Position numbers and translations under genes: made by a program. Source: Nilaparvata lugens (Eukaryota; Arthropoda; Insecta; Hemiptera; Delphacidae). From it: a stretch of DNA of 64,000 nt. The notes below the pieces were generated by a model. That model ran no database searches and was not told where the DNA came from. It was given only the letters and a program-made list of their open reading frames with translations. The DNA is taken from NCBI RefSeq assembly GCF_014356525.2, contig NC_052511.1, positions 36,271,376-36,335,375 of the forward strand. Reading direction: 5' to 3'. Positions 1 to 9,831 of this stretch are shown one piece after another. The first letter of the stretch is position 1. Each line of letters starts with the position of its first letter.

Positions 1-297
1 AATTAACGTTTTGGTAGAGAGTTAGTGGGGAGGATATTTTTAATATTCTTTCCGAAGAATGGACATTGATATGTCCAAAGCTCCGCCAATTTATGTAGAT
101 GCATAACAATATAATATCTATAGTTATTATATTACAAATTACTTTTTCATATCATATACAGTTCAATAATTATTTTCTTAGTCTATATTATGTAAATTCA
201 TCTATAATTTTGCTGTATTGTAAGCTATTGTATATAAGTGTATAAGCCAGTATATTGTAATCTACATAAATAAAGTACTCAATCAATCAATCAATCA
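1..297 (+). mobile_element. LINE 3' end with (ATCA)n tail, copy 1
   Basis: This is the 3' untranslated end of a non-LTR retrotransposon, 5'-truncated by the window edge. It ends in a run of ATCA units at about 275-297. Reverse-orientation copies of the same sequence lie at 6380-6665, 19272-19578 and 44221-44500. The copy at 6380-7172 extends upstream into a reverse-transcriptase C-terminal reading frame, which identifies the family as a LINE. A CT-rich tract follows the tail directly. Confidence 0.75.
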
Positions 298-538
298 CTT
301 TCTCCCTATCTCTCTCTCCCTCAGCTCTCTTTCAGATCCCTTCCTTAGTTTTGTCTCACACAATCCACCACTGTCACTCTCTTACAAATTCTGTTTTCTC
401 AGTACCCAAAACATTGATGAGAGATTAGAATAAGAATAGAATACGAGAATAGAGAATAGAAAATAGAATATAATGGAATAGAAATTTGAACTGAATATTA
501 CAGAAAATACTGGAGAACAGAGAGTAGGCTCCCTATAA
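298..538. other. CT-rich tract and GAATA-rich low-complexity DNA
   Basis: The first ~90 bases are CT-rich simple sequence abutting the LINE tail. Bases ~425-490 are built from short AGAATAGAATA-like units. No coding signal is visible. Confidence 0.6.
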
Positions 539-999
539 CTAGTAGTTCTGTGAACAGTAGACCTCACGCAGTATTCTCATCCACAAGTACCTGATTAAAA
601 CTATAGACCTTATGGAAATACAGCAATAGACTGGCTCCTCTACACATCTGTGTAATCACTTGTCAGCTGATTTATGATGAATAATTCCATAGTCTGATTT
701 TTACTCTAATATTGGCGTAAGAAGGAGGCTCCTTCTTCCTTTTATATTATCCTTGAAATGCAAAATTTTCAAAAACCTTGTATATACGTCGACGCGCAAT
801 TAAAAAAGGAACATACCTGTCAAATTTCATGAAAATCTATTACCGTGTTTCGCAGTAAATGCGCAACATATTAACATTTAAACATTTAAACATTCAAACA
901 TTCAAACATTCAAACATTTAAACATTCAAACATTTAAACATTAAGAGAAATGCCAAACCGTCGACTTGAATCTTAGACCTCACTTCCCTCGGTCAATTA
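539..999 (-). mobile_element. Repeat R1, copy 1 (internally deleted, possible Helitron-like)
   Basis: One of three copies (also 4435-5305 and 58230-59095). On the plus strand it starts CTAGTAGTTCTGTGAACAG and ends near GGTCAATTA. Read on the minus strand, all three copies end in CTAG and are followed by T, as a Helitron 3' end would be. The opposite end lacks the TC expected of a Helitron, so the class is uncertain. Compared with copy 2 this copy lacks ~470 internal bases. It contains an 8-bp minisatellite at 873-942. Confidence 0.5.
873..942. repeat. 8-bp minisatellite AACATTTA/AACATTCA
   Basis: About nine head-to-tail copies of an 8-base unit alternating AACATTTA and AACATTCA. The homologous spot in R1 copy 2 (about 5232-5248) has only two units, so the array expanded inside the element after the copies separated. 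Confidence 0.85.
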
Positions 1000-1014
1000 T
1001 CACTAATTCTATGA

Positions 1015-1114
1015 NNNNNNNNNNNNNNNNNNNNNNNNNNNNNNNNNNNNNNNNNNNNNNNNNNNNNNNNNNNNNNNNNNNNNNNNNNNNNNNNNNNNNN
1101 NNNNNNNNNNNNNN
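1015..1114. other. Assembly gap (100 N)
   Basis: Exactly 100 N, a conventional length for a gap of unknown size. CT-rich simple sequence lies directly after it, a plausible reason for the break. Confidence 0.99.
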
Positions 1115-1412
1115 ACACTCTCTCTCTCTCTCTAAAAGAATATGTAGCAGCTCTGTTCCTTCTGGTTCTGCTATCCTTGTCTGTCTTTAGACGTAACAGA
1201 TAGCTCTCTCTCTTTATCCTTGTCTGTCATTAGACAAAGCAGATATCTCTCTCCTTCTCTCCCTAGCTAGAACATAAGTTGAACATTGTTTTGTTTAACC
1301 CATGAATGAAGGAATCTGATTCTCTCTCTCTTTCTTTCACTCACCCTCTCTCTCTCTCCACTCTCTCCCTTTCTCTCTCTCGATCACTCACTCTCTTTCT
1401 CTCACTCTTTAT
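1115..1412. other. CT-rich low-complexity DNA with MITE-A interior fragment
   Basis: (CT)n-like tracts at 1115-1132, 1205-1265 and 1320-1410. The stretch 1165-1250 contains two diverged copies of a phrase (TATCCTTGTCTGTC ... AGACAAAGCAGATA) that matches the interior of MITE-A near its right end. A similar fragment occurs at 40228-40275. Confidence 0.45.
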
Positions 1413-1589
1413 TTGTCGGTTTTGCTGACGCGAGGGAAACTTTTAGACATGTCTATTGAGGCGACTTGTTGCGCAACATTATTCACCAAAGATAACCGAA
1501 GTTTTCTGGGTTCAAGAAACTACTGTAGCAACATTTGGGCTGAAACGGCAGAGGCTTTGTTTTCATGGCTCGTGTACTGCTTTTGTGAG

Positions 1590-1685
1590 TTTCATTTCAT
1601 TATGTCAGCATTGGTTGAATGGGGATTGCTGGTGTTGTATATATGTAATGCTGACAGTTTGAAGTTTATCTCACTGAAGTTACTG
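1590..1685 (+). repeat. ~95-bp palindromic repeat, dispersed unit
   Basis: Single unit running from TGTCAGCATTGGTTGAATGG to GACAGTTTGAAGT, in the same orientation as the tandem array at 11680-12241. Spacing of the two conserved boxes is the same as in the array. The rest of 1413-1850 shows nothing further. Confidence 0.65.
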
Positions 1686-1814
1686 TTGAACTTGTTGGAT
1701 AGGATCATGAAATAATTGTTCATCAGTTAAAAGATTAATAGCAGAATTATTCATCTATGATTTATTATTACATCGAGTAAATAATCTTGTGACTATAAAA
1801 TTTACTACTATGAT

Positions 1815-1960
1815 AGTACTTGATCGAAATTTGGGAGAGACTTTTTTGGGTTCATCCCTCTGTAAATGAATAACATGAGGAAAAGAACAACAGGCTCAGG
1901 CCCAAATCGGTTATTTCTCCAGTTCATATAACAAAAAAGCCCAATAATATAGGCTATATG
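1815..1960 (-). repeat. Retroposon 3'-tail fragments (GGCCCAAA/AACAGGC type)
   Basis: Two partial pieces related to the repeat at 13100-13260 and 45175-45280. Key phrases are AAATTTGGGAGAGA and AACAACAGGCTCAGGCCCAAA. A diverged relative of the first piece reappears at 2980-3050, immediately after element X. Confidence 0.5.
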
Positions 1961-1980
1961 AGTCACATTTCTGTATTTTT

Positions 1981-2139
1981 ACTTTCCTTGCCCTATTACC
2001 ATAGGTAAGGAAAGTATTGCTTTCCGAAAAAAATTAAGGTACCCCAATTTCTAAATTTCTATACGTTTCAAGGTCCCCTGAGTCCAAAAAACTGGTTTTT
2101 GGGTATTGGTCTGTATGTGTGTGTGTGTGTGTGTTGTTG

Positions 2140-2170
<31 letters not shown>

Positions 2171-2201
2171 TGGTGTGTGGTGGGTGTGTTTGTGTGGTGT
2201 G

Positions 2202-2241
<40 letters not shown>

Positions 2242-2973
2242 TGTGGTGTGTGTGTGTGTGTGTGTGTGGTGTGTGTGTGTGGTGTGTGTGTGTGTGTGTG
2301 TGTGAATGAGTGTATGTGCGTCTGTGTACACGATATCTCATCTCTCAATTAACGGAATGACTTAAGGAACTTAAATTTGGAACTTAAGGTCCTTTCACTA
2401 TAAGGATCCGACACGAACAATTTCGATCAAATGCAATTCAAGATGGCGGCTAAAATGGCGAAAATGTTGTCGAAGACAGGGTTTTTCCTTTTTCGTGATT
2501 TTCTCGGAAACGGCTCCAACGATTTTGATCACATTCATACAGTTCAATAGTCATCGATAAGCTCTATCAACTGCCACAAGTCCCATATCTGTAAAAATGT
2601 CAGGAGCTCCGCCCCATCAATGCAGATAGATTCCCAATTATCAGGCTTCAGATACAATTGAAACAAAAAAAATCAAGTGGAGTAGATTGAGCATGAAAAT
2701 CTCTACAATTAATGTTCGGTAACATTTTCACCTAAAATTGAGAATAAGCTTTAAATTCGAGAAAATGTGATTATTCAATTGCAAATTATTGTTGATTCTA
2801 TTAAATCATTCACTATGAAGAGATAGCAGACCTCATGTGTGTCTGTATCGTTATTACCCTGTCACCAGCTGACTCAAAATTTTGAATATTAGCTTTGAGA
2901 TGCGCGGGAACACTAGCGTCAGGTGATCAATTTTCATATCGGCAAGGAAAGTTGTGTGAGTGCGCCACACCAG
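1981..2973. mobile_element. Element X, copy 1 (993 bp, ATTTTT target duplication)
   Basis: Starts ACTTTCCTTGCC and ends GCGCCACACCAG. Subterminal inverted repeats are ACTTTCCTTGCC at the left and GGCAAGGAAAGT at 2941-2952. ATTTTT flanks both sides (1975-1980 and 2974-2979). Boundaries agree with copies at 43178-43990 and 53049-53918, the last of which interrupts a MITE and so gives an empty site. No coding potential is visible. The copies differ mostly in an internal GT microsatellite. The class is unknown: either a non-autonomous DNA element or, on the minus strand, a retroposon starting CTGGTGTGG and ending in a short A-run. Confidence 0.75.
2115..2304. repeat. (GT)n microsatellite inside element X
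   Basis: About 190 bases of GT repeats with scattered TT and GG interruptions. The equivalent tract is ~70 bp in copy 3 (53185-53252) and ~20 bp in copy 2 (43309-43329). The open frames of Cys-Val or Thr-His repeats over this tract are artefacts. Confidence 0.95.
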
Positions 2974-2979
2974 ATTTTT

Positions 2980-3055
2980 TAGTATTTGATCGAAATTTGA
3001 GAGAGGAACACCTTTCCCCTCAGGGTGTTGTAGATAAATGAATATGCTCAATAAA
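2980..3055 (+). repeat. Retroposon 3'-tail fragment
   Basis: Carries AAATTTGAGAGAGGAACACC and AGATAAATGAAT, diverged from the piece at 1815-1870. It resembles the family at 13490-13625. Confidence 0.4.
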
Positions 3056-3059
3056 ATGT

Positions 3060-4434
3060 ATTCATTTTAATAAATTGATAGCACTCGCGGAAGACAGCAA
3101 GTAGATTGAAAGAAAAGGGAGCGAAGGAACTTCTGTAGTTTCACTTTATTTGTGATAAAGTGAATTCATTTTGTGATATTTTTCCGCCATCTTGTTTTCT
3201 TGATGACAAACATTTTTGATATTGCCATCATGGATAATCTCTTTCTACACATCATTATAAAGAGATTGATACCATTCCCATGTCTGTACCTTCAAGGAGT
3301 CATGAGTTACACGGTTTTCTAATTGTTGGGATTTGCATTTGGTGAGAAAAGCGTGTTTTCCGCTGCAAACAGTACTTTTTACTCTTTTTCCGATGACGCT
3401 CCAGCCGTAAAATATGAACTTAGAGCCTCCAACCAGATGTCATTTTGAAGCTCTGAAAATATTCTATAACACTGTGCCAAATAATACTAGTGTTTGTGTA
3501 CTGCGAATACATAATATACAGGGTGGAAAGTGAAATATTGTCCCCGAAAAATGTATGTTTAAATTTTTTGAAGTTGAATAAATAATGGAAAGAGTGGTCG
3601 AAATGAGATAATTCTCTCGAACATCATTTTTTGGTTTATTTTAAACACTTTGATGGTAAAACCAATCTGATATCTCTCACAATAACTGAATAAAAAGCGA
3701 TAGAAAAAATTCTGTCAATAATGACCGCCATCTTGTATTTTTCAATGATGACGAATATTTTCGTTGTTTCCACCATCAATATTCTTATTCGTCTTGTTGT
3801 GACGAGGAGATTGAGACCATTTGCAAGTCTCTATCTTAAAGTAGTCATGAAAAAATCGATTTTATAGTTGTTCTAGCTTGTTACCTCATGCGTATGGAAA
3901 AACGCACCAGAAATCATGCAGGGTTTTCTTTGGAGGGCGCTCGAGAACTCATTTATCGACGTACAGCGCATGAAGATATATCGTTCAATGTTGAAAAAAC
4001 GCTCTAAGTTTCATAGATTTAAAATTTCTCTGTATCTCTTTCACAAAAAAGTTATAATGAAATGAAATTTGAAGAAATTTAGAAAAAAAGTTTTTTGGCT
4101 TTTGAAGGTTATAACTAAAAAAATATGCACTTTAGAGGAATCTTTTATGAAACAAAAATTGTAGAGGAAGATTTTAAAAATATTTTCGTCTAAAAAATGG
4201 TTGAATATCTTGAACGGTTATTGAAATACAAGCGATATGGCAAAACCCTGAAAATTTTGGCGGCCATCTTGTTTCCGAGGTGTTTGCCTGTGATTTCCAC
4301 TTATCATCATCACGATCCATATTATGCTAGACCTAACGAAGAAATTGAGACATCTTCCACGGCTGGTACTCAAAAATGACCACGGAATCACATTTGCGCC
4401 CGGACTATAACTTGGGATTGTTTATTCTATTATA
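3060..4434. repeat. Unclassified repeat region with three diverged direct repeats
   Basis: Three stretches start with a GCCATCTTGT motif (about 3186, 3730 and 4261). Each continues through AT-rich sequence with a similar order of words (for example GAGATTGA-ACCATT) at ~540-bp spacing. A TACAGGGTGG motif at about 3517 resembles the CACCCTGTAT end at 26990-27000 and could be a mariner-type terminus. The only open frames are short and unsupported. Confidence 0.4.
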
Positions 4435-5305
4435 CTAGTAGTTCTGTGAACAGTAGACCTCACGCAGTATTCTCATCCACAAGTACCAGATGTCAACTGT
4501 TTTAAATGTTATCAAACTCAGTTCGCGTTTGAATTTGTATTCATCCAGTTCCGTGATGATCTTTCTATCTGATGAAAATGATTTTTTTAGAATCAAAAAT
4601 ATTATAATTTCTCCAGCATTATTTAGTTCATTTGTTTATTTTTATTCACCTATTAAATTAGTATTTTCGAATGTGAGAATATTGATACTGATAGGCACGC
4701 ATAATAATACCATGACTGAAAAACAAAATATTTGAAACCAAAGACCTTAAAGCTGCGATTAGACCAAATTTATTTAAAAAATTTAATAACTCAGTCCTTT
4801 TAGATTATATTAGATTGAACATAACTTATCATACACATCATGAACATATGTGTTTGTCAACTTCCGTTCAATCTAATAGGATTAAGTTATAACCATTTTG
4901 TTAATAACTTTGGTGTAAACCCAGCTTAAAAAATAATGCATACCTCTTTAATGTCTTTGATTGAAACTGTAGACTTTATACAAAAATACAGTAATGGACT
5001 GGCTTCTCCACTCATCTGTGTAATCACTTGTCAGCTGATTTATGATGAATTATAGTCTGATTTTTACTCTAATATTGGCGTATGAAGGAGGCTCCTTTTT
5101 CCTTTTATATTATCCTTGAAATGCAAAATTTCCAAAAACCTGTATATACGTCGACGCGCAATTTAAAAAGGAACATACCTGTCAAATTCCATGAAAATCT
5201 ATTACCGCGTTCCGCCGTAAATGCGCAACATATAAACATTTAAACATTGAGAGAAATGCTAAACTGTCGACTTGAATCTTAGACCTCACTTCGTTCGGTC
5301 AATTA
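4435..5305 (-). mobile_element. Repeat R1, copy 2 (871 bp) carrying a nested MITE
   Basis: Fullest copy of R1 near the left edge of the window. It shares both ends with copy 1, and shares the interior phrases ATACGTCGACGCGCAA and CTTGTCAGCTGATTTATGAT with it. It contains an inserted TTAA-flanked MITE at 4751-4925. The 81-residue open frame at 4490-4735 is AT-rich with no recognisable domain and I do not call it a gene. Confidence 0.55.
4751..4925. mobile_element. TTAA-flanked MITE, 175 bp (piggyBac-type)
   Basis: Flanked by TTAA at 4747-4750 and 4926-4929. Terminal inverted repeats of ~45 bp pair AGCTGCGATTAGACCAAA at the left with the complement of TTTGGTGTAAACCCAGC at the right, with several mismatches. 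A TTAA duplication is typical of piggyBac-mobilised elements. There is no coding capacity. Confidence 0.65.
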
Positions 5306-6041
5306 GAATGAATTAACTTATAACTTCAACTGAGTTGTGGTCGATGTTGTAGAAACGTTCCATGATGAAATAAAAACACATAGATGTTGTCAGTGTACCA
5401 AATTAAAGTGTAGAAAACTGACAACATCTATGAATTAACTTATATTTATTGAACAACATATTCAAAGTTATTATACTAAAATTTGAGTTCCATGTTGTTG
5501 TTTAAAACATAAGATACATAGAGTTGTTTACTCTATGCTAGTAGGCTTAACGAGTAACTTCAAGGATCCCTATTGTTGACGAAAGTAACTGAAAATACAA
5601 AGAGCTTGAACTCAAAATACTTCACTTGTTGTAGATAAGAATCGAATCTACAGACTCGGCTTTTCCAATCCTTTTCCGATACCGGAAAAGCGTTCTAATG
5701 TGATGTCAGTCGTGTGAGATTAGCAGATCTCCTTATCCAGCGTCTGACTTTCCGACTGTCTTGCTTCTTACAGTGACAATAGAATTCAATGTAATATATA
5801 TTCACTGTAATGTATATTCTATACTCACTGGCTTCTTATTGCAAGAAGTGAATTGACTTTGAGAGAGAGCGGAGACACACATTAGGAAGAATAGAGCATT
5901 AATGACATTGTGTTATAGTGAGATGCACTTTAAACTGTCAGAATTGTTTGAATAGAAGGAATTTGTTGTTATAAATGAGGAATACTGACAGAGTAGAGTT
6001 TCACTTGGAACTGTGAGAATTACTTATTGAGTGGCACTATA
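5306..6041. other. Mostly unannotated; hairpin and two 95-bp repeat pieces
   Basis: A hairpin lies at 5378-5434 (CATAGATGTTGTCAGT pairing with ACTGACAACATCTATG). Pieces of the 95-bp palindromic repeat lie at about 5920-6025 (GAGATGCACTTTAAACTGTC and AATACTGACAGAG). The rest, including 5450-5900, shows nothing I can name. Confidence 0.5.
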
Positions 6042-6896
6042 GTGAGGACGTTATAATGGCAGTGGAGAAAGATAGGAGAACAACATTGCCGATCCTCTGC
6101 CTTCTATAGACGGTAGCTGATACAGGTTTACTTTTTGTGTGGTTGAGAAGTTGATATTGTGGTAATTATTCATATTGAATGGAAAAGACTTGGAATTTTT
6201 TGACAATTTCTAAGTCGATACAGGTTTATTGATGTAATACTAACGGTTCATTGTCATTTAAAATAATCAATTATATTTTTCAATAATTTCATAATGGATT
6301 TTCATAATTAATATGAAATATTTTGTTTAATCATTAATTCTACATTGCTGAAATAAAAGATTGCAACAGAGCAAAGCGATTGATTGATTGATTGAGTACT
6401 TTATTTATGTAGATTACAATATATACTGGCTTATACACTTATATACAATAGCTTACAATACAGCAAAATTATAGATGAATTTACATGATATAGACTAAGA
6501 AATAATTATTGAACTGTATATGATATGAAGAAGTAATTGTAATATAATAACTGTAGATAATTATATGTTATGCATCTACATAAATTGGCGGAGCTTTGGA
6601 CATATCAATGTCCATTCTTCGGAAAGAATATTAAAAATATCCTCCCCTAACTCTCTACAAAACGTTAATTTAATCAATTAAACTGAGGATTATTTATTAA
6701 TGGAAATTTTGTAAAGTTTTAATTAATATAATATTTAAGAGAAAAAAAAAACAGAAAATTGATAGAGTAAAATAATTATATAGGTAGATAAGATCAAATA
6801 ATTGATTAATAAAATAAAGTAGGCTGAAAGTAGTAAGGGTAATCAACTTTCAGTAATATACAGCAGTATGCAGGGATAATGAAAAACATGAGTTTA

Positions 6897-6898
6897 TA

Positions 6899-6939
<41 letters not shown>
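6897..6939. repeat. (AT)n microsatellite
   Basis: About 20 AT dinucleotides inside the LINE 3' untranslated sequence. Confidence 0.95.
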
Positions 6940-6942
<3 letters not shown>

Positions 6943-7005
6943 CTATAACAGGTTTAAAGGTTTGTATTTGTTGGATGGGTGGGGGATGGTTGTCATGTGA
7001 TCGTT

Positions 7006-7170
7006 CTAGGGCCGGACAGTTTCAGTCATTTGTTCCAAAAGATGTTTTTTTAAAGTCAGGATGAAGCTCGCTCGGCTCTCGATGGACCTGATAGAAACAG
7101 GAAGTGCATTCCATGCACGACAGGCACTGACTAAGAAGTATTTTGTGAAGGATTTTGTTAGAGAGGGATT
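7006..7170 (-). pseudogene. LINE reverse transcriptase C-terminal fragment
   Basis: A 54-residue frame ending at a TAG. It contains the pattern FLVSACRAWNALPVSIR followed by S-I-L-T-L-KKHLL. Many LINE ORF2 proteins of the Jockey/CR1/L2 groups end in this way (F..R....WN.LP..IR ... F...LK.HL). Nothing of the catalytic domain is present, because the copy is truncated just upstream. The product would have been the tail of an RNA-dependent DNA polymerase used in target-primed retrotransposition. Exact clade cannot be set from so short a piece. The stop and the 3' untranslated region behind it look like the natural end of the element. Confidence 0.8.
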
Positions 7171-7282
7171 TTGAGAGAGAGAGAGAGTGAGAGAGATAGC
7201 GCTATTCGCTTTGTTGAATGATAGACAATGATAGCAATACCATTGCTAATGAAACACTGTCATTATAACGTGGACCTCACTA

Positions 7283-7330
7283 GAGTGCTTCCCACTTAAC
7301 TGATGCTGACAGTTATTGATGAATCTCACT
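7283..7330 (+). repeat. 95-bp palindromic repeat, fragment
   Basis: Contains ACTGATGCTGACAG and GATGAATCTCAC directly outside MITE-A. With the pieces at 5920-6025 it suggests MITE-A inserted into or next to a unit of this repeat. Confidence 0.5.
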
Positions 7331-7379
7331 GTAGTCTGTTATCGTTTCTTTCTTGGTAGGAGGGAAGTTGGTGGATCAA

Positions 7380-7905
7380 GATTGGTGGAGAGGTAGGAGG
7401 AGTTTAAAATCAGAGGAAGTTCATATCGGATCAGTACTGATGAGTAAAAACAGAGACCACTGAAAAATTTTAGTATTGTTTGAAGTAGAACTGATAAAAC
7501 AATGAGATGGAACAATGGAGGTCAGGAAGAGTGTGATAAAAATGTAAAATACATTATGGGATTTAGCATGAGTAGAAAAGAGAACAAATATTGAGAAGAA
7601 GGGATAAGAGATTCGCCTTAATGAATGAAAAAACAAACTATTGATAATAGTAATAAAAAATTATAATACTGAGGGTGAAGCCCACATAAGCTCATAGGCT
7701 TGTGCGTGGGTAATGAGTGAAAAGGATGATGATGAGAGATGACGACTACTTTTTAGGTAGTCGGGACCGATGGCTTATCGTCTCCTCCGAAAGACGGGAG
7801 TTGATTTCAACTCCTCAAATAAACATAATAAAAGTAGTTATGAACTCATGAAAGCTAGCTTAATGAACCAACATAAACTACCTGATACAAAACGGCAATA
7901 ATAGT
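7380..7905. repeat. Purine-rich DNA and a short unclassified repeat
   Basis: 7380-7640 is purine-rich without a regular unit. 7675-7810 has a composed block including GGGTGAAGCCCACATAAGCT and GTCGGGACCGATGGCTTATC. I recall similar blocks from insect interspersed repeats but cannot place a family. No second copy is seen in this window. Confidence 0.35.
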
Positions 7906-8060
7906 TCATCCAATCAGAGAAGTATGTAGTCAGAAGAACGTCATGAAATTCTTCTCGCAATATGATTGGTCGCCCCAACAAGCCCAGCCCAAACAGGCCA
8001 CGCCTCCAGCCAACCACAAGCAAGCAAAGTAGTAACAAGCTTGTACGTTCGTTCCAATGC
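7905..8060. repeat. Dispersed ~130-bp repeat with CCAAT-like words, copy 1
   Basis: Shares GGCCACGCCTCCAGCCAA, CACAAGCAAGCAAAG and an upstream TATGATTGGT with a second copy at 20925-21060. Both contain ATTGG/CCAAT words and are more GC-rich than their surroundings. No coding frame is shared between the copies. Bases 8061-8406 next to it show nothing recognised. Confidence 0.5.
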
Positions 8061-8406
8061 TTTCCAATGATGGAGTTGTCCATCTATTTCCTGCTTTTTA
8101 ATAAAATCATATTCTTTGCTTAAAGTTATAAATATAAAAGCTTGAAATTACTTCATATTATGTTAAATTCTGATTCTTCTCACATTCAGGTTCGGTTGCA
8201 TAAAAGTCTGTCAAATTTTTACTGTGATTAAACACCACGGGAAATCTTCTATTTAATAATATTTATAGTCTTTTCTGATTGGTTGGCATGGCATTCAGTA
8301 GTTATTTAAGTTCAACAGGCTTTTAAGCAAGTAGGCCTCAGTCTTCTATCTTTCAACTCCCCTGAAATGATTAGAATCATTCGATAAATATAATCGATGA
8401 TTATTA

Positions 8407-8773
8407 GTGAGGTCCACGTTATAATGGCAGTAGAGAAAGATAGTAGAAAAACGTTGCCGATCCTCTGTCATGTCAATGCCTCCTATAGACGGTAGCTGAT
8501 ACATGTTTATTGATGTGATATTAACGGTTCATGCTCGTTAAAAATAATCAATTATATTTTATCAAGCAAGAAATTATATTTTTCAATAATTTCATAATAA
8601 ATTTTCATAATTAAGATGAAATATTTTGTTAATTAACTTTTACTTCCTTATTGTTGAAACTCGATCAACAGAGCAAAGCGAGAAAGAGATAGCGCTATTC
8701 GCTTTGTGTAATGATATACAAGGATAGCAATATCATTGCTAATCAAACACTGTCATTATAACGTGGACTTCAC
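8407..8773. mobile_element. MITE-A copy 2, 367 bp, uninterrupted
   Basis: Flanked by TA (8405-8406 and 8774-8775). The left inverted repeat is GTGAGGTCCACGTTATAATG and the right end is CATTATAACGTGGACTTCAC, with one mismatch in the first 20 bases. No coding potential. It shows the intact interior that is interrupted in copy 1. Confidence 0.8.
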
Positions 8774-8812
8774 TACAGTGCATTATCGAACTGAATTAGG
8801 CTAGGCACACAC

Positions 8813-8991
8813 CAGTTAGTAAAGACAAGACAAGACACGTTTAGTCACATTACTTCACATGGTTGCTTAAGAAGACATGTCCAATTGCAATGACTAATCG
8901 GTGTGTGTTGCTTCATAAGCAACTACTATGTGAAGTATTGTGACTGAACGTGTCTTGTCCTGTCTTGCCTTGACTAAATGGTGTGTGCCCA
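8813..8991. mobile_element. Fold-back MITE, ~180 bp
   Basis: Nearly the whole element is an inverted repeat. GGCACACACCAGTTAG with GACAAGACACGT and CATTACTTCACAT at the left pair with ATGTGAAGTATTGTG, ACGTGTCTTGTC and GGTGTGTGCC at the right. Arms are ~70 bp with ~85% pairing by eye. I could not settle the target duplication. Confidence 0.75.
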
Positions 8992-9009
8992 CCTTTAATA
9001 TGACATCAA

Positions 9010-9330
9010 TACCATGTCGACTGTGGAAATGTGAAGGTAGTAATTTAGATAACAGGAAGATCATATATGAAAACAAGAAAGGATTAATTGAGAGAGGGTA
9101 AAATGGGGTGAGTAAACAAACAAAACATCAATAATAAGATGGGGAGGATATAGATGAGATGAGATAATAAGATAGATGAGATAATGAGACGTAAAACAGA
9201 AGCAAACCAACGACACAGGAAGAGGATAGAAGTGAGGAAAACGTACAGAGAGATAAAGTTGGAAAGATAGAAGGAGTGAGGGGAAGAGAGTTGGAGAAAC
9301 ATGGCAAACGGCAATCTCTGCGACAAGATG
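9010..9330. repeat. Purine-rich low-complexity DNA
   Basis: GA-rich without a regular unit; includes GATGAGAT-like words. Open frames here are compositional. Confidence 0.6.
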
Positions 9331-9439
9331 CAGTTCTAGTGGAACTTTTGGTGCAATTTCATGGCTCGTCTATTTCTTTCCTTGTCTTGTGTTTCGATAC
9401 AGAGGCTGCATTCTGTCACACGCTGTATATATTGTTATT

Positions 9440-9735
9440 GGACTTAGCTCTTCGACCCTTCAAGCCTTTCCTACTGCTCCTCCTCCCAATTCTTTTCCTC
9501 CTCCATCTGATCCTCTCTCCTCTTCATATTTTCCTCCTCCTCCATCTCCTCCTCTTACTCCTTCCCACCATCATTCATCTCTTCCTCCATCCCATCATAT
9601 GCTACTCCTCCTCCTCATCCTCATCCTCATCCTCATCCTCCTCCTCCCCCTCCTACTCCTCTCCCTCCTACTCCATTTTTCAGTTCCTTTTGCTTCTTCT
9701 TCTACAACTCCTTCTTTTTCTTATTGTTGTTGTTC
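9440..9735. repeat. (CTC/CTT)n polypyrimidine tract
   Basis: Long triplet-biased pyrimidine run on the plus strand, including six CTCATC units near 9615-9640. The 190- and 143-residue frames across it are Leu/Ser/Pro-only translations and not genes. Confidence 0.9.
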
Positions 9736-9831
9736 TTCTTCAGGAACATGCATGTTGGAAATTATTTTCCCAGATTGTTTTCTATTTTTCAATTTTATTA
9801 AGACTGTATTGTTTGTGTAATTATTCAGCAC

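Larger units (their letters stand above)
6380..7172 (-). mobile_element. 5'-truncated LINE nested in MITE-A
   Basis: Minus-strand LINE. Its coding end is at the right (7006-7170), followed by ~600 bp of 3' untranslated sequence and a GATT (ATCA on the coding strand) tail at 6380-6395. It includes an (AT)n run at 6897-6939 that is probably a later expansion. The 3' part (6400-6665) matches the fragments at 1-297, 19272-19578 and 44221-44500. Confidence 0.8.
6042..7280. mobile_element. MITE-A copy 1, split by a LINE
   Basis: Terminal inverted repeats begin GTGAGG(TCC)ACGTTATAA at the left and end TTATAACGTGGACCTCAC at the right, with TA on both sides (6040-6041 and 7281-7282). This suggests Tc1/mariner-type mobilisation. 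The left end has lost three bases relative to copies 2 and 3. The interior is interrupted after AGAGCAAAGCG (~6380) and resumes at GAGATAGCGCTATTCGC (~7192). The uninterrupted order is seen in copy 2 at 8660-8700. Confidence 0.75.

Noticed and set aside
966..1190. 74-residue frame with a run of unknown residues
   Set aside because: It spans the 100-N assembly gap and has no coding evidence on either side.
2034..2352. Overlapping frames of Thr-His or Cys-Val repeats on both strands
   Set aside because: They translate the GT microsatellite of element X; other copies of the element do not keep the frame.
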